64,000 nt of DNA. It comes from Aphelocoma coerulescens. Its lineage: Eukaryota; Chordata; Aves; Passeriformes; Corvidae. Shown here one piece after another: positions 35,071 through 48,227 of this stretch. A program made the translations under genes and the position numbers. The notes below the pieces were generated by a model. It saw only the letters and a list, made by a program, of their open reading frames with translations, was not told where the DNA came from and searched no databases. The stretch covers positions 109,710 through 173,709 of the forward strand of contig NW_027183614.1 in the NCBI RefSeq assembly GCF_041296385.1. Reading direction: 5' to 3'. Numbering within the stretch: position 1 is the first letter of the stretch; every line of letters begins with the position of its first letter.

Positions 35071-37263
35071 TTGCTGTCTATGAAGTAGAGGAAAGAAGCT
35101 AGTGAGACGCACTTTCTTTCTCAACTCCATAGAGCGCATCCTTCTCTCAAGGTGGCAGAGTCCTTGGCGGAAGTGAAGCATCTGCAGCTGCAGTTCAGAC
35201 TGAGAGATGTGCCAGGACAGGAAACATTTGGTGACCTTCCCTGTTCCCTGTGCAACATGATTCTCGCATCCCAGTCACTTTCACATACCTTCGGTATCCC
35301 TGAGTCCAAGCAGCTAAAGCTCACAGAGACAGAAGTGTCAGGAAGGAAAACGTTCCAAAAGCACCCCCTTCTCTTATCAGCATATAAATTGTGCACAACA
35401 GGCTGCGGCACCGAACCTTCCTTCTCAGATAGACATGCCATCACACTTTTCACTCTTGCAGCTCGGTTGAAAAGCTCCAGCAGCTGCTCCCGCAATAGCA
35501 AAAGGTTCTAGAAGTGAAAGCCAGTTTGGGGCTGCACCTTCTCCTTGCCGCATGTAAGCCACACCAAACTCCCTGATGCACTCTGTCCTCCCCTTCTCAA
35601 AGGAGTAGACGGTGGCATCAGGACACACCTGTGTCCCAGCAGCTGGGTGCCCAGCCGGGAGCAGGAGCAGGGCTGGGGCTGCTCCCAAAGTTGCCCCGCC
35701 CCAATGCCAGAGCCGGACATATGCTGAGGGGGGGCTGGATCAGGCTTTATTGTCCAGCTGCATGCCAGGAGTGAGCACAAAATCTACCTGCATTCTCTGC
35801 AGCATGCCATCCTGGAGCAGAGCCATTGCCAAAGGAAGCCGTCAGCCCGTGCCAAGCCAGTGCCGGAGTGGGATCCTAGCAGCACCTGTGGAAGCCGGGA
35901 GAGAGGAGCCCACCTGGAGCAGGTTCGTGCAGGATTAATCATCCCGTGGCTTCCCACCAGGGTCCTGTTGCTTCCAAAAGGCCCCACAGTGTCACTGTGG
36001 CCCCTTGGTTCCACCAGGTTCCATAGCGTCACTGTGGTGCCCAGGGTTCCGTCAGCTTCGCCAGCATCCCCACGGTCTGCAGAGCTCCCCGAGCTTCTGT
36101 GGTGTCACAGTGGAGGCAGGGTTGCATCAGGTTCCATAGCATCAGCACGGTCTCCAGGGCTCCCAGAGGTTCTGTGGTGTCACAGTGGAGGCAGGGTTGC
36201 ATCAGGTTCCATAGCATCACCACAGTCTCCAGGGCTCCCTGAGCTTCTGTGGTGTCACAGTGGAGGCAGGGTTGCATCAGGTTCCATAGCATCAGCACGG
36301 TCTCCAGGGCTCCCAGAGGTTCTGTGGTGTCACAGAGGAGGCAGGGTTGCATCAGGTTCCATAGCATCAGCACGGTCTCCAGGGCTCCCCTGAGCTTCTG
36401 TGGTGGTGTCACAGAGGAGCCAGGCTTCCTTGTAGTTCCCCAGCATCACAAAGGCTCTCCTGGGAGCCACGGGTCACAAAGCACCGTGGGCTCTGTGCAG
36501 CCCCGCTGTGTCACAATGGCCGCTGGCTTCCACGAGCCCCCGCAGTGTCCCAGTGGGCCCCGTAGCTTTAGGAGTGGGTGGCTGGGAGTTGGTGCCAGCG
36601 GCTGGGGGAGCAGCAGCAGGGACTGTGTGTGGACAGTGCCATGGCCACTTGTGTGGCCACTGGTGTCTCTGTGCCAGGCACAGCCGTGGTGTGTAACACC
36701 GGCTCTGGGTCCTTTGGCTGTGCAGGTGGCAGTCACGGCCTGGAGCAGGGCTGCTCCCGGGGGACAGCCTGGGGCAGGAGGCTGCTGGAGATTCATTCCC
36801 CACACTCCTTGTCATGAGGTGCTCAGAGTGATTGGAAAGGCTGTTGGCAGCAGGCAGTTCTCTGGGTTCAAGCTGTGGAGCTGTCAGCGGGAATGCAAAG
36901 GCCAAGCTGGTGAGCCTTTTGTCCTGGTGCCTTTAGTGTGTGAGCAGTCCCTGGTGCCGTTGTCTTTGGATCCTGAGTGTGGGAGAGGCAAGGCTTAGGA
37001 TGGTGCGTAGAGCTGAGAAGGAAAGTGCCGAGAGCAGCGTGTGTGCTGCTGCTTTGAGGGGTGCAGTTGAAGTTGTAGGCAGCAAGAGCTTTCTCAGCTG
37101 GCCCTTTTGTGAGCTCTGCTTTTGCCAGATGACTTCCATCTTACCTTCTTACCATCTTAGCCTCTCATTTTTGCATATCCCAAACCCCCTTCCAAACATC
37201 CAGCAGCTGCTTGTAAAGAAGAAGTCCTAGAACAAAAAGCCAGTGCTGCCTTTCATAGCCCCT
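35071..37263 (+). repeat. Unit 17, 2193 bp, 4 nested copies
   Basis: Nested array at 36091-36391. It matches unit 15 at all marker sites (161 G, 936 T, 1569 A, 2151 T), 4311 bp downstream of it. Confidence 0.97.
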
Positions 37264-39457
37264 TTGCTGTCTATGAAGTAGAGGAAAGAAGCTAGTGAGA
37301 CGCACTTTCTTTCTCAACTCCATAGAGCGCATCCTTCTCTCAAGGTGGCAGAGTCCTTGGCGGAAGTGAAGCATCTGCAGCTGCAGTTCAGACTGAGAGA
37401 TGTGCCAGGACAGGAAACATTTGCTGACCTTCCCTGTTCCCTGTGCAACATGATTCTCGCATCCCAGTCACTTTCACATACCTTCGGTATCCCTGAGTCC
37501 AAGCAGCTAAAGCTCACAGAGACAGAAGTGTCAGGAAGGAAAACGTTCCAAAAGCACCCCCTTCTCTTATCAGCATATAAATTGTGCACAACAGGCTGCG
37601 GCACCGAACCTTCCTTCTCAGATAGACATGCCATCACACTTTTCACTCTTGCAGCTCGGTTGAAAAGCTCCAGCAGCTGCTCCCGCAATAGCAAAAGGTT
37701 CTAGAAGTGAAAGCCAGTTTGGGGCTGCACCTTCTCCTTGCCGCATGTAAGCCACACCAAACTCCCTGATGCACTCTGTCCTCCCCTTCTCAAAGGAGTA
37801 GACGGTGGCATCAGGACACACCTGTGTCCCAGCAGCTGGGTGCCCAGCCGGGAGCAGGAGCAGGGCTGGGGCTGCTCCCAAAGTTGCCCCGCCCCAATGC
37901 CAGAGCCGGACATATGCTGAGGGGGGGGCTGGATCAGGCTTTATTGTCCAGCTGCATGCCAGGAGTGAGCACAAAATCTACCTGCATTCTCTGCAGCATG
38001 CCATCCTGGAGCAGAGCCATTGCCAAAGGAAGCCGTCAGCCCGTGCCAAGCCAGTGCCGGAGTGGGATCCTAGCAGCACCTGTGGAAGCCGGGAGAGAGG
38101 AGCCCACCTGGAGCAGGTTCGTGCAGGATTAATCATCCCGTGGCTTCCCACCAGGGTCCTGTTGCTTCCAAAAGGCCCCACAGTGTCACTGTGGCCCCTC
38201 GGTTCCACCAGGTTCCATAGCGTCACTGTGGTGCCCAGGGTTCCGTCAGCTTCGCCAGCATCCCCACGGTCTGCAGAGCTCCCCGAGCTTCTGTGGTGTC
38301 ACAGTGGAGGCAGGGTTGCATCAGGTTCCATAGCATCAGCACGGTCTCCAGGGCTCCCAGAGGTTCTGTGGTGTCACAGTGGAGGCAGGGTTGCATCAGG
38401 TTCCATAGCATCACCACAGTCTCCAGGGCTCCCTGAGCTTCTGTGGTGTCACAGTGGAGGCAGGGTTGCATCAGGTTCCATAGCATCAGCACGGTCTCCA
38501 GGGCTCCCAGAGGTTCTGTGGTGTCACAGAGGAGGCAGGGTTGCATCAGGTTCCATAGCATCAGCACGGTCTCCAGGGCTCCCCTGAGCTTCTGTGGTGG
38601 TGTCACAGAGGAGCCAGGCTTCCTTGTAGTTCCCCAGCATCACAAAGGCTCTCCTGGGAGCCACGGGTCACAAAGCACCGTGGGCTCTGTGCAGCCCCGC
38701 TGTGTCACAATGGCCGCTGGCTTCCACGAGCCCCCGCAGTGTCCCAGTGGGCCCCGTAGCTTTAGGAGTGGGTGGCTGGGAGTTGGTGCCAGCGGCTGGG
38801 GGAGCAGCAGCAGGGACTGTGTGTGGACAGTGCCATGGCCACTTGTGTGGCCACTGGTGTCTCTGTGCCAGGCACAGCCGTGGTGTGTAACACCGGCTCT
38901 GGGTCCTTTGGCTGTGCAGGTGGCAGTCACGGCCTGGAGCAGGGCTGCTCCCGGGGGACAGCCTGGGGCAGGAGGCTGCTGGAGATTCATTCCCCACACT
39001 CCTTGTCATGAGGTGCTCAGAGTGATTGGAAAGGCTGTTGGCAGCAGGCAGTTCTCTGGGTTCAAGCTGTGGAGCTGTCAGCGGGAATGCAAAGGCCAAG
39101 CTGGTGAGCCTTTTGTCCTGGTGCCTTTAGTGTGTGAGCAGTCCCTGGTGCCGTTGTCTTTGGATCCTGAGTGTGGGAGAGGCAAGGCTTAGGATGGTGC
39201 GTAGAGCTGAGAAGGAAAGTGCCGAGAGCAGCGTGTGTGCTGCTGCTTTGAGGGGTGCAGTTGAAGTTGTAGGCAGCAAGAGCTTTCTCAGCTGGCCCTT
39301 TTGTGAGCTCTGCTTTTGCCAGATGACTTCCATCTTACCTTCTTACCATCTTAGCCTCTCATTTTTGCATATCCCAAACCCCCTTCCAAACATCCAGCAG
39401 CTGCTTGTAAAGAAGAAGTCCTAGAACAAAAAGCCAGTGCTGCCTTTCATAGCCCCT
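37264..39457 (+). repeat. Unit 18, 2194 bp, 4 nested copies, type A
   Basis: Nested array at 38285-38585. It has 8 G at 37921-37928 instead of 7, plus 1569 A and 2151 T. First member of the ABCD higher-order repeat. Confidence 0.97.
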
Positions 39458-41725
39458 TTGCTGTCTATGAAGTAGAGGAAAGAAGCTAGTGAGACGCACT
39501 TTCTTTCTCAACTCCATAGAGCGCATCCTTCTCTCAAGGTGGCAGAGTCCTTGGCGGAAGTGAAGCATCTGCAGCTGCAGTTCAGACTGAGAGATGTGCC
39601 AGGACAGGAAACATTTGCTGACCTTCCCTGTTCCCTGTGCAACATGATTCTCGCATCCCAGTCACTTTCACATACCTTCGGTATCCCTGAGTCCAAGCAG
39701 CTAAAGCTCACAGAGACAGAAGTGTCAGGAAGGAAAACGTTCCAAAAGCACCCCCTTCTCTTATCAGCATATAAATTGTGCACAACAGGCTGCGGCACCG
39801 AACCTTCCTTCTCAGATAGACATGCCATCACACTTTTCACTCTTGCAGCTCGGTTGAAAAGCTCCAGCAGCTGCTCCCGCAATAGCAAAAGGTTCTAGAA
39901 GTGAAAGCCAGTTTGGGGCTGCACCTTCTCCTTGCCGCATGTAAGCCACACCAAACTCCCTGATGCACTCTGTCCTCCCCTTCTCAAAGGAGTAGACGGT
40001 GGCATCAGGACACACCTGTGTCCCAGCAGCTGGGTGCCCAGCCGGGAGCAGGAGCAGGGCTGGGGCTGCTCCCAAAGTTGCCCCGCCCCAATGCCAGAGC
40101 CGGACATATGCTGAGGGGGGGCTGGATCAGGCTTTATTGTCCAGCTGCATGCCAGGAGTGAGCACAAAATCTACCTGCATTCTCTGCAGCATGCCATCCT
40201 GGAGCAGAGCCATTGCCAAAGGAAGCCGTCAGCCCGTGCCAAGCCAGTGCCGGAGTGGGATCCTAGCAGCACCTGTGGAAGCCGGGAGAGAGGAGCCCAC
40301 CTGGAGCAGGTTCGTGCAGGATTAATCATCCCGTGGCTTCCCACCAGGGTCCTGTTGCTTCCAAAAGGCCCCACAGTGTCACTGTGGCCCCTCGGTTCCA
40401 CCAGGTTCCATAGCGTCACTGTGGTGCCCAGGGTTCCGTCAGCTTCGCCAGCATCCCCACGGTCTGCAGAGCTCCCCGAGCTTCTGTGGTGTCACAGTGG
40501 AGGCAGGGTTGCATCAGGTTCCATAGCATCAGCACGGTCTCCAGGGCTCCCAGAGGTTCTGTGGTGTCACAGTGGAGGCAGGGTTGCATCAGGTTCCATA
40601 GCATCACCACAGTCTCCAGGGCTCCCTGAGCTTCTGTGGTGTCACAGTGGAGGCAGGGTTGCATCAGGTTCCATAGCATCAGCACGGTCTCCAGGGCTCC
40701 CAGAGGTTCTGTGGTGTCACAGAGGAGGCAGGGTTGCATCAGGTTCCATAGCATCACCACGGTCTCCAGGGCTCCAAGAGCTTCTGTGGTGTCACAGAGG
40801 AGGCAGGGTTGCATCAGGTTCAATAGCATCAGCACGGTCTCCAGGGCTCCCCTGAGCTTCTGTGGTGGTGTCACAGAGGAGCCAGGCTTCCTTGTAGTTC
40901 CCCAGCATCACAAAGGCTCTCCTGGGAGCCACGGGTCACAAAGCACCGTGGGCTCTGTGCAGCATTGCTGTGTCACAATGGCCGCTGGCTTCCACGAGCC
41001 CCCGCAGTGTCCCAGTGGGCCCCGTGGCTTTAGGAGTGGGTGGCTGGGAGTTGGTGCCAGCGGCTGGGGGAGCAGCAGCAGGGACTGTGTGTGGACAGTG
41101 CCATGGCCACTTGTGTGGCCACTGGTGTCTCTGTGCCAGGCACAGCCGTGGTGTGTAACACCGGCTCTGGGTCCTTTGGCTGTGCAGGTGGCAGTCACGG
41201 CCTGGAGCAGGGCTGCTCCCGGGGGACAGCCTGGGGCAGGAGGCTGCTGGAGATTCATTCCCCACACTCCTTGTCATGAGGTGCTCAGAGTGATTGGAAA
41301 GGCTGTTGGCAGCAGGCAGTTCTCTGGGTTCAAGCTGTGGAGCTGTCAGCGGGAATGCAAAGGCCAAGCTGCTGAGCCTTTTGTCCTGGTGCCTTTAGTG
41401 TGTGAGCAGTCCCTGGTGCCGTTGTCTTTGGATCCTGAGTGTGGGAGAGGCAAGGCTTAGGATGGTGCGTAGAGCTGAGAAGGAAAGTGCCGAGAGCAGC
41501 GTGTGTGCTGCTGCTTTGAGGGGTGCAGTTGAAGTTGTAGGCAGCAAGAGCTTTCTCAGCTGGCCCTTTTGTGAGCTCTGCTTTTGCCAGATGACTTCCA
41601 TCTTACCCTCTTACCATCTTAGCCTCTCATTTTTGCATATCCCAAACCCCCTTCCAAACATCCAGCAGCTGCTTGTAAAGAAGAAGTCCTAGAACAAAAA
41701 GCCAGTGCTGCCTTTCATAGCCCCT
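39458..41725 (+). repeat. Unit 19, 2268 bp, 5 nested copies, type B
   Basis: Nested array at 40478-40853. ATT replaces CCC at 40964-40966 (site 1507-1509), and 1915 is C. Second member of the ABCD repeat. Confidence 0.97.
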
Positions 41726-43840
41726 TTGCTGTCTATGAAGTAGAGGAAAGAAGCTAGTGAGACGCACTTTCTTTCTCAACTCCATAGAGCGCATCCTTCT
41801 CTCAAGGTGGCAGAGTCCTTGGCGGAAGTGAAGCATCTGCAGCTGCAGTTCAGACTGAGAGATGTGCCAGGACAGGAAACATTTGCTGACCTTCCCTGTT
41901 CCCTGTGCAACATGATTCTCGCATCCCAGTCACTTTCACATACCTTCGGTATCCCTGAGTCCAAGCAGCTAAAGCTCACAGAGACAGAAGTGTCAGGAAG
42001 GAAAACGTTCCAAAAGCACCCCCTTCTCTTATCAGCATATAAATTGTGCACAACAGGCTGCGGCACCGAACCTTCCTTCTCAGATAGACATGCCATCACA
42101 CTTTTCACTCTTGCAGCTCGGTTGAAAAGCTCCAGCAGCTGCTCCCGCAATAGCAAAAGGTTCTAGAAGTGAAAGCCAGTTTGGGGCTGCACCTTCTCCT
42201 TGCCGCATGTAAGCCACACCAAACTCCCTGATGCACTCTGTCCTCCCCTTCTCAAAGGAGTAGACGGTGGCATCAGGACACACCTGTGTCCCAGCAGCTG
42301 GGTGCCCAGCCGGGAGCAGGAGCAGGGCTGGGGCTGCTCCCAAAGTTGCCCCGCCCCAATGCCAGAGCCGGACATATGCTGAGGGGGGGCTGGATCAGGC
42401 TTTATTGTCCAGCTGCATGCCAGGAGTGAGCACAAAATCTACCTGCATTCTCTGCAGCATGCCATCCTGGAGCAGAGCCATTGCCAAAGGAAGCCGTCAG
42501 CCCGTGCCAAGCCAGTGCCGGAGTGGGATCCTAGCAGCACCTGTGGAAGCCGGGAGAGAGGAGCCCACCTGGAGCAGGTTCGTGCAGGATTAATCATCCC
42601 GTGGCTTCCCACCAGGGTCCTGTTGCTTCCAAAAGGCCCCACAGTGTCACTGTGGCCCCTCGGTTCCACCAGGTTCCATAGCGTCACTGTGGTGCCCAGG
42701 GTTCCGTCAGCTTCGCCAGCATCCCCACGGTCTGCAGAGCTCCCCGAGCTTCTGTGGTGTCACAGTGGAGGCAGGGTTGCATCAGGTTCCATAGCATCAG
42801 CACGGTCTCCAGGGCTCCCAGAGGTTCTGTGGTGTCACAGTGGAGGCAGGGTTGCATCAGGTTCCATAGCATCACCACAGTCTCCAGGGCTCCCTGAGCT
42901 TCTGTGGTGTCACAGTGGAGGCAGGGTTGCATCAGGTTCCATAGCATCACCACGGTCTCCAGGGCTCCCCTGAGCTTCTGTGGTGGTGTCACAGAGGAGC
43001 CAGGCTTCCTTGTAGTTCCCCAGCATCACAAAGGCTCTCCTGGGAGCCACGGGTCACAAAGCACCGTGGGCTCTGTGCAGCCCCGCTGTGTCACAATGGC
43101 CGCTGGCTTCCACGAGCCCCCGCAGTGTCCCAGTGGGCCCCGTGGCTTTAGGAGTGGGTGGCTGGGAGTTGGTGCCAGCGGCTGGGGGAGCAGCAGCAGG
43201 GACTGTGTGTGGACAGTGCCATGGCCACTTGTGTGGCCACTGGTGTCTCTGTGCCAGGCACAGCCGTGGTGTGTAACACCGGCTCTGGGTCCTTTGGCTG
43301 TGCAGGTGGCAGTCACAGCCTGGAGCAGGGCTGCTCCCGGGGGACAGCCTGGGGCAGGAGGCTGCTGGAGATTCATTCCCCACACTCCTTGTCATGAGGT
43401 GCTCAGAGTGATTGGAAAGGCTGTTGGCAGCAGGCAGTTCTCTGGGTTCAAGCTGTGGAGCTGTCAGCGGGAATGCAAAGGCCAAGCTGGTGAGCCTTTT
43501 GTCCTGGTGCCTTTAGTGTGTGAGCAGTCCCTGGTGCCGTTGTCTTTGGATCCTGAGTGTGGGAGAGGCAAGGCTTAGGATGGTGCGTAGAGCTGAGAAG
43601 GAAAGTGCCGAGAGCAGCGTGTGTGCTGCTGCTTTGAGGGGTGCAGTTGAAGTTGTAGGCAGCAAGAGCTTTCTCAGCTGGCCCTTTTGTGAGCTCTGCT
43701 TTTGCCAGATGACTTCCATCTTACCCTCTTACCATCTTAGCCTCTCATTTTTGCATATCCCAAACCCCCTTCCAAACATCCAGCAGCTGCTTGTAAAGAA
43801 GTCCTAGAACAAAAAGCCAGTGCTGCCTTTCATAGCCCCT
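41726..43840 (+). repeat. Unit 20, 2115 bp, 3 nested copies, type C
   Basis: Nested array at 42746-42971. Marker 1742 is A. One GAA is lost near the unit end (GTAAAGAAGTCC at 43792-43803, other units GTAAAGAAGAAGTCC). Third member of the ABCD repeat. Confidence 0.97.
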
Positions 43841-46033
43841 TTGCTGTCTATGAAGTAGAGGAAAGAAGCTAGTGAGACGCACTTTCTTTCTCAACTCCAT
43901 AGAGCGCATCCTTCTCTCAAGGTGGCAGAGTCCTTGGCGGAAGTGAAGCATCTGCAGCTGCAGTTCAGACTGAGAGATGTGCCAGGACAGGAAACATTTG
44001 GTGACCTTCCCTGTTCCCTGTGCAACATGATTCTCGCATCCCAGTCACTTTCACATACCTTCGGTATCCCTGAGTCCAAGCAGCTAAAGCTCACAGAGAC
44101 AGAAGTGTCAGGAAGGAAAACGTTCCAAAAGCACCCCCTTCTCTTATCAGCATATAAATTGTGCACAACAGGCTGCGGCACCGAACCTTCCTTCTCAGAT
44201 AGACATGCCATCACACTTTTCACTCTTGCAGCTCGGTTGAAAAGCTCCAGCAGCTGCTCCCGCAATAGCAAAAGGTTCTAGAAGTGAAAGCCAGTTTGGG
44301 GCTGCACCTTCTCCTTGCCGCATGTAAGCCACACCAAACTCCCTGATGCACTCTGTCCTCCCCTTCTCAAAGGAGTAGACGGTGGCATCAGGACACACCT
44401 GTGTCCCAGCAGCTGGGTGCCCAGCCGGGAGCAGGAGCAGGGCTGGGGCTGCTCCCAAAGTTGCCCCGCCCCAATGCCAGAGCCGGACATATGCTGAGGG
44501 GGGGCTGGATCAGGCTTTATTGTCCAGCTGCATGCCAGGAGTGAGCACAAAATCTACCTGCATTCTCTGCAGCATGCCATCCTGGAGCAGAGCCATTGCC
44601 AAAGGAAGCCGTCAGCCCGTGCCAAGCCAGTGCCGGAGTGGGATCCTAGCAGCACCTGTGGAAGCCGGGAGAGAGGAGCCCACCTGGAGCAGGTTCGTGC
44701 AGGATTAATCATCCCGTGGCTTCCCACCAGGGTCCTGTTGCTTCCAAAAGGCCCCACAGTGTCACTGTGGCCCCTTGGTTCCACCAGGTTCCATAGCGTC
44801 ACTGTGGTGCCCAGGGTTCCGTCAGCTTCGCCAGCATCCCCACGGTCTGCAGAGCTCCCCGAGCTTCTGTGGTGTCACAGTGGAGGCAGGGTTGCATCAG
44901 GTTCCATAGCATCAGCACGGTCTCCAGGGCTCCCAGAGGTTCTGTGGTGTCACAGTGGAGGCAGGGTTGCATCAGGTTCCATAGCATCACCACAGTCTCC
45001 AGGGCTCCCTGAGCTTCTGTGGTGTCACAGTGGAGGCAGGGTTGCATCAGGTTCCATAGCATCAGCACGGTCTCCAGGGCTCCCAGAGGTTCTGTGGTGT
45101 CACAGAGGAGGCAGGGTTGCATCAGGTTCAATAGCATCAGCACGGTCTCCAGGGCTCCCCTGAGCTTCTGTGGTGGTGTCACAGAGGAGCCAGGCTTCCT
45201 TGTAGTTCCCCAGCATCACAAAGGCTCTCCTGGGAGCCACGGGTCACAAAGCACCGTGGGCTCTGTGCAGCCCCGCTGTGTCACAATGGCCGCTGGCTTC
45301 CACGAGCCCCCGCAGTGTCCCAGTGGGCCCCGTAGCTTTAGGAGTGGGTGGCTGGGAGTTGGTGCCAGCGGCTGGGGGAGCAGCAGCAGGGACTGTGTGT
45401 GGACAGTGCCATGGCCACTTGTGTGGCCACTGGTGTCTCTGTGCCAGGCACAGCCGTGGTGTGTAACACCGGCTCTGGGTCCTTTGGCTGTGCAGGTGGC
45501 AGTCACGGCCTGGAGCAGGGCTGCTCCCGGGGGACAGCCTGGGGCAGGAGGCTGCTGGAGATTCATTCCCCACACTCCTTGTCATGAGGTGCTCAGAGTG
45601 ATTGGAAAGGCTGTTGGCAGCAGGCAGTTCTCTGGGTTCAAGCTGTGGAGCTGTCAGCGGGAATGCAAAGGCCAAGCTGGTGAGCCTTTTGTCCTGGTGC
45701 CTTTAGTGTGTGAGCAGTCCCTGGTGCCGTTGTCTTTGGATCCTGAGTGTGGGAGAGGCAAGGCTTAGGATGGTGCGTAGAGCTGAGAAGGAAAGTGCCG
45801 AGAGCAGCGTGTGTGCTGCTGCTTTGAGGGGTGCAGTTGAAGTTGTAGGCAGCAAGAGCTTTCTCAGCTGGCCCTTTTGTGAGCTCTGCTTTTGCCAGAT
45901 GACTTCCATCTTACCTTCTTACCATCTTAGCCTCTCATTTTTGCATATCCCAAACCCCCTTCCAAACATCCAGCAGCTGCTTGTAAAGAAGAAGTCCTAG
46001 AACAAAAAGCCAGTGCTGCCTTTCATAGCCCCT
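43841..46033 (+). repeat. Unit 21, 2193 bp, 4 nested copies, type D
   Basis: Nested array at 44861-45161. Markers: 161 G, 936 T, 1569 A, 2151 T. The last nested copy has CAATAGC, unlike the otherwise similar units 15 and 17. Fourth member of the ABCD repeat. Confidence 0.97.
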
Positions 46034-48227
46034 TTGCTGTCTATGAAGTAGAGGAAAGAAGCTAGTGAGACGCACTTTCTTTCTCAACTCCATAGAGCGC
46101 ATCCTTCTCTCAAGGTGGCAGAGTCCTTGGCGGAAGTGAAGCATCTGCAGCTGCAGTTCAGACTGAGAGATGTGCCAGGACAGGAAACATTTGCTGACCT
46201 TCCCTGTTCCCTGTGCAACATGATTCTCGCATCCCAGTCACTTTCACATACCTTCGGTATCCCTGAGTCCAAGCAGCTAAAGCTCACAGAGACAGAAGTG
46301 TCAGGAAGGAAAACGTTCCAAAAGCACCCCCTTCTCTTATCAGCATATAAATTGTGCACAACAGGCTGCGGCACCGAACCTTCCTTCTCAGATAGACATG
46401 CCATCACACTTTTCACTCTTGCAGCTCGGTTGAAAAGCTCCAGCAGCTGCTCCCGCAATAGCAAAAGGTTCTAGAAGTGAAAGCCAGTTTGGGGCTGCAC
46501 CTTCTCCTTGCCGCATGTAAGCCACACCAAACTCCCTGATGCACTCTGTCCTCCCCTTCTCAAAGGAGTAGACGGTGGCATCAGGACACACCTGTGTCCC
46601 AGCAGCTGGGTGCCCAGCCGGGAGCAGGAGCAGGGCTGGGGCTGCTCCCAAAGTTGCCCCGCCCCAATGCCAGAGCCGGACATATGCTGAGGGGGGGGCT
46701 GGATCAGGCTTTATTGTCCAGCTGCATGCCAGGAGTGAGCACAAAATCTACCTGCATTCTCTGCAGCATGCCATCCTGGAGCAGAGCCATTGCCAAAGGA
46801 AGCCGTCAGCCCGTGCCAAGCCAGTGCCGGAGTGGGATCCTAGCAGCACCTGTGGAAGCCGGGAGAGAGGAGCCCACCTGGAGCAGGTTCGTGCAGGATT
46901 AATCATCCCGTGGCTTCCCACCAGGGTCCTGTTGCTTCCAAAAGGCCCCACAGTGTCACTGTGGCCCCTCGGTTCCACCAGGTTCCATAGCGTCACTGTG
47001 GTGCCCAGGGTTCCGTCAGCTTCGCCAGCATCCCCACGGTCTGCAGAGCTCCCCGAGCTTCTGTGGTGTCACAGTGGAGGCAGGGTTGCATCAGGTTCCA
47101 TAGCATCAGCACGGTCTCCAGGGCTCCCAGAGGTTCTGTGGTGTCACAGTGGAGGCAGGGTTGCATCAGGTTCCATAGCATCACCACAGTCTCCAGGGCT
47201 CCCTGAGCTTCTGTGGTGTCACAGTGGAGGCAGGGTTGCATCAGGTTCCATAGCATCAGCACGGTCTCCAGGGCTCCCAGAGGTTCTGTGGTGTCACAGA
47301 GGAGGCAGGGTTGCATCAGGTTCCATAGCATCAGCACGGTCTCCAGGGCTCCCCTGAGCTTCTGTGGTGGTGTCACAGAGGAGCCAGGCTTCCTTGTAGT
47401 TCCCCAGCATCACAAAGGCTCTCCTGGGAGCCACGGGTCACAAAGCACCGTGGGCTCTGTGCAGCCCCGCTGTGTCACAATGGCCGCTGGCTTCCACGAG
47501 CCCCCGCAGTGTCCCAGTGGGCCCCGTAGCTTTAGGAGTGGGTGGCTGGGAGTTGGTGCCAGCGGCTGGGGGAGCAGCAGCAGGGACTGTGTGTGGACAG
47601 TGCCATGGCCACTTGTGTGGCCACTGGTGTCTCTGTGCCAGGCACAGCCGTGGTGTGTAACACCGGCTCTGGGTCCTTTGGCTGTGCAGGTGGCAGTCAC
47701 GGCCTGGAGCAGGGCTGCTCCCGGGGGACAGCCTGGGGCAGGAGGCTGCTGGAGATTCATTCCCCACACTCCTTGTCATGAGGTGCTCAGAGTGATTGGA
47801 AAGGCTGTTGGCAGCAGGCAGTTCTCTGGGTTCAAGCTGTGGAGCTGTCAGCGGGAATGCAAAGGCCAAGCTGGTGAGCCTTTTGTCCTGGTGCCTTTAG
47901 TGTGTGAGCAGTCCCTGGTGCCGTTGTCTTTGGATCCTGAGTGTGGGAGAGGCAAGGCTTAGGATGGTGCGTAGAGCTGAGAAGGAAAGTGCCGAGAGCA
48001 GCGTGTGTGCTGCTGCTTTGAGGGGTGCAGTTGAAGTTGTAGGCAGCAAGAGCTTTCTCAGCTGGCCCTTTTGTGAGCTCTGCTTTTGCCAGATGACTTC
48101 CATCTTACCTTCTTACCATCTTAGCCTCTCATTTTTGCATATCCCAAACCCCCTTCCAAACATCCAGCAGCTGCTTGTAAAGAAGAAGTCCTAGAACAAA
48201 AAGCCAGTGCTGCCTTTCATAGCCCCT
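46034..48227 (+). repeat. Unit 22, 2194 bp, 4 nested copies, type A
   Basis: Nested array at 47055-47355. The 8-G run lies at 46691-46698. Same markers as unit 18, exactly 8770 bp downstream of it. Confidence 0.97.

Larger units (their letters stand above)
28642..37263 (+). repeat. Tandem pair of 4311 bp two-unit blocks (3+4 nested copies)
   Basis: Units 14-15 (28642-32952) and 16-17 (32953-37263) repeat in order with lengths 2118 + 2193. The 4-copy members match at all markers. The 3-copy members differ at 161 and 285. The block length equals that of 17752-22062 only because both contain seven nested copies in total; the unit families differ. Confidence 0.85.

Noticed and set aside
37805..38587. 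260-codon plus-strand frame in type A units
   Set aside because: Created by the extra G joining two frames, starts at a non-ATG codon and runs into the translated minisatellite.
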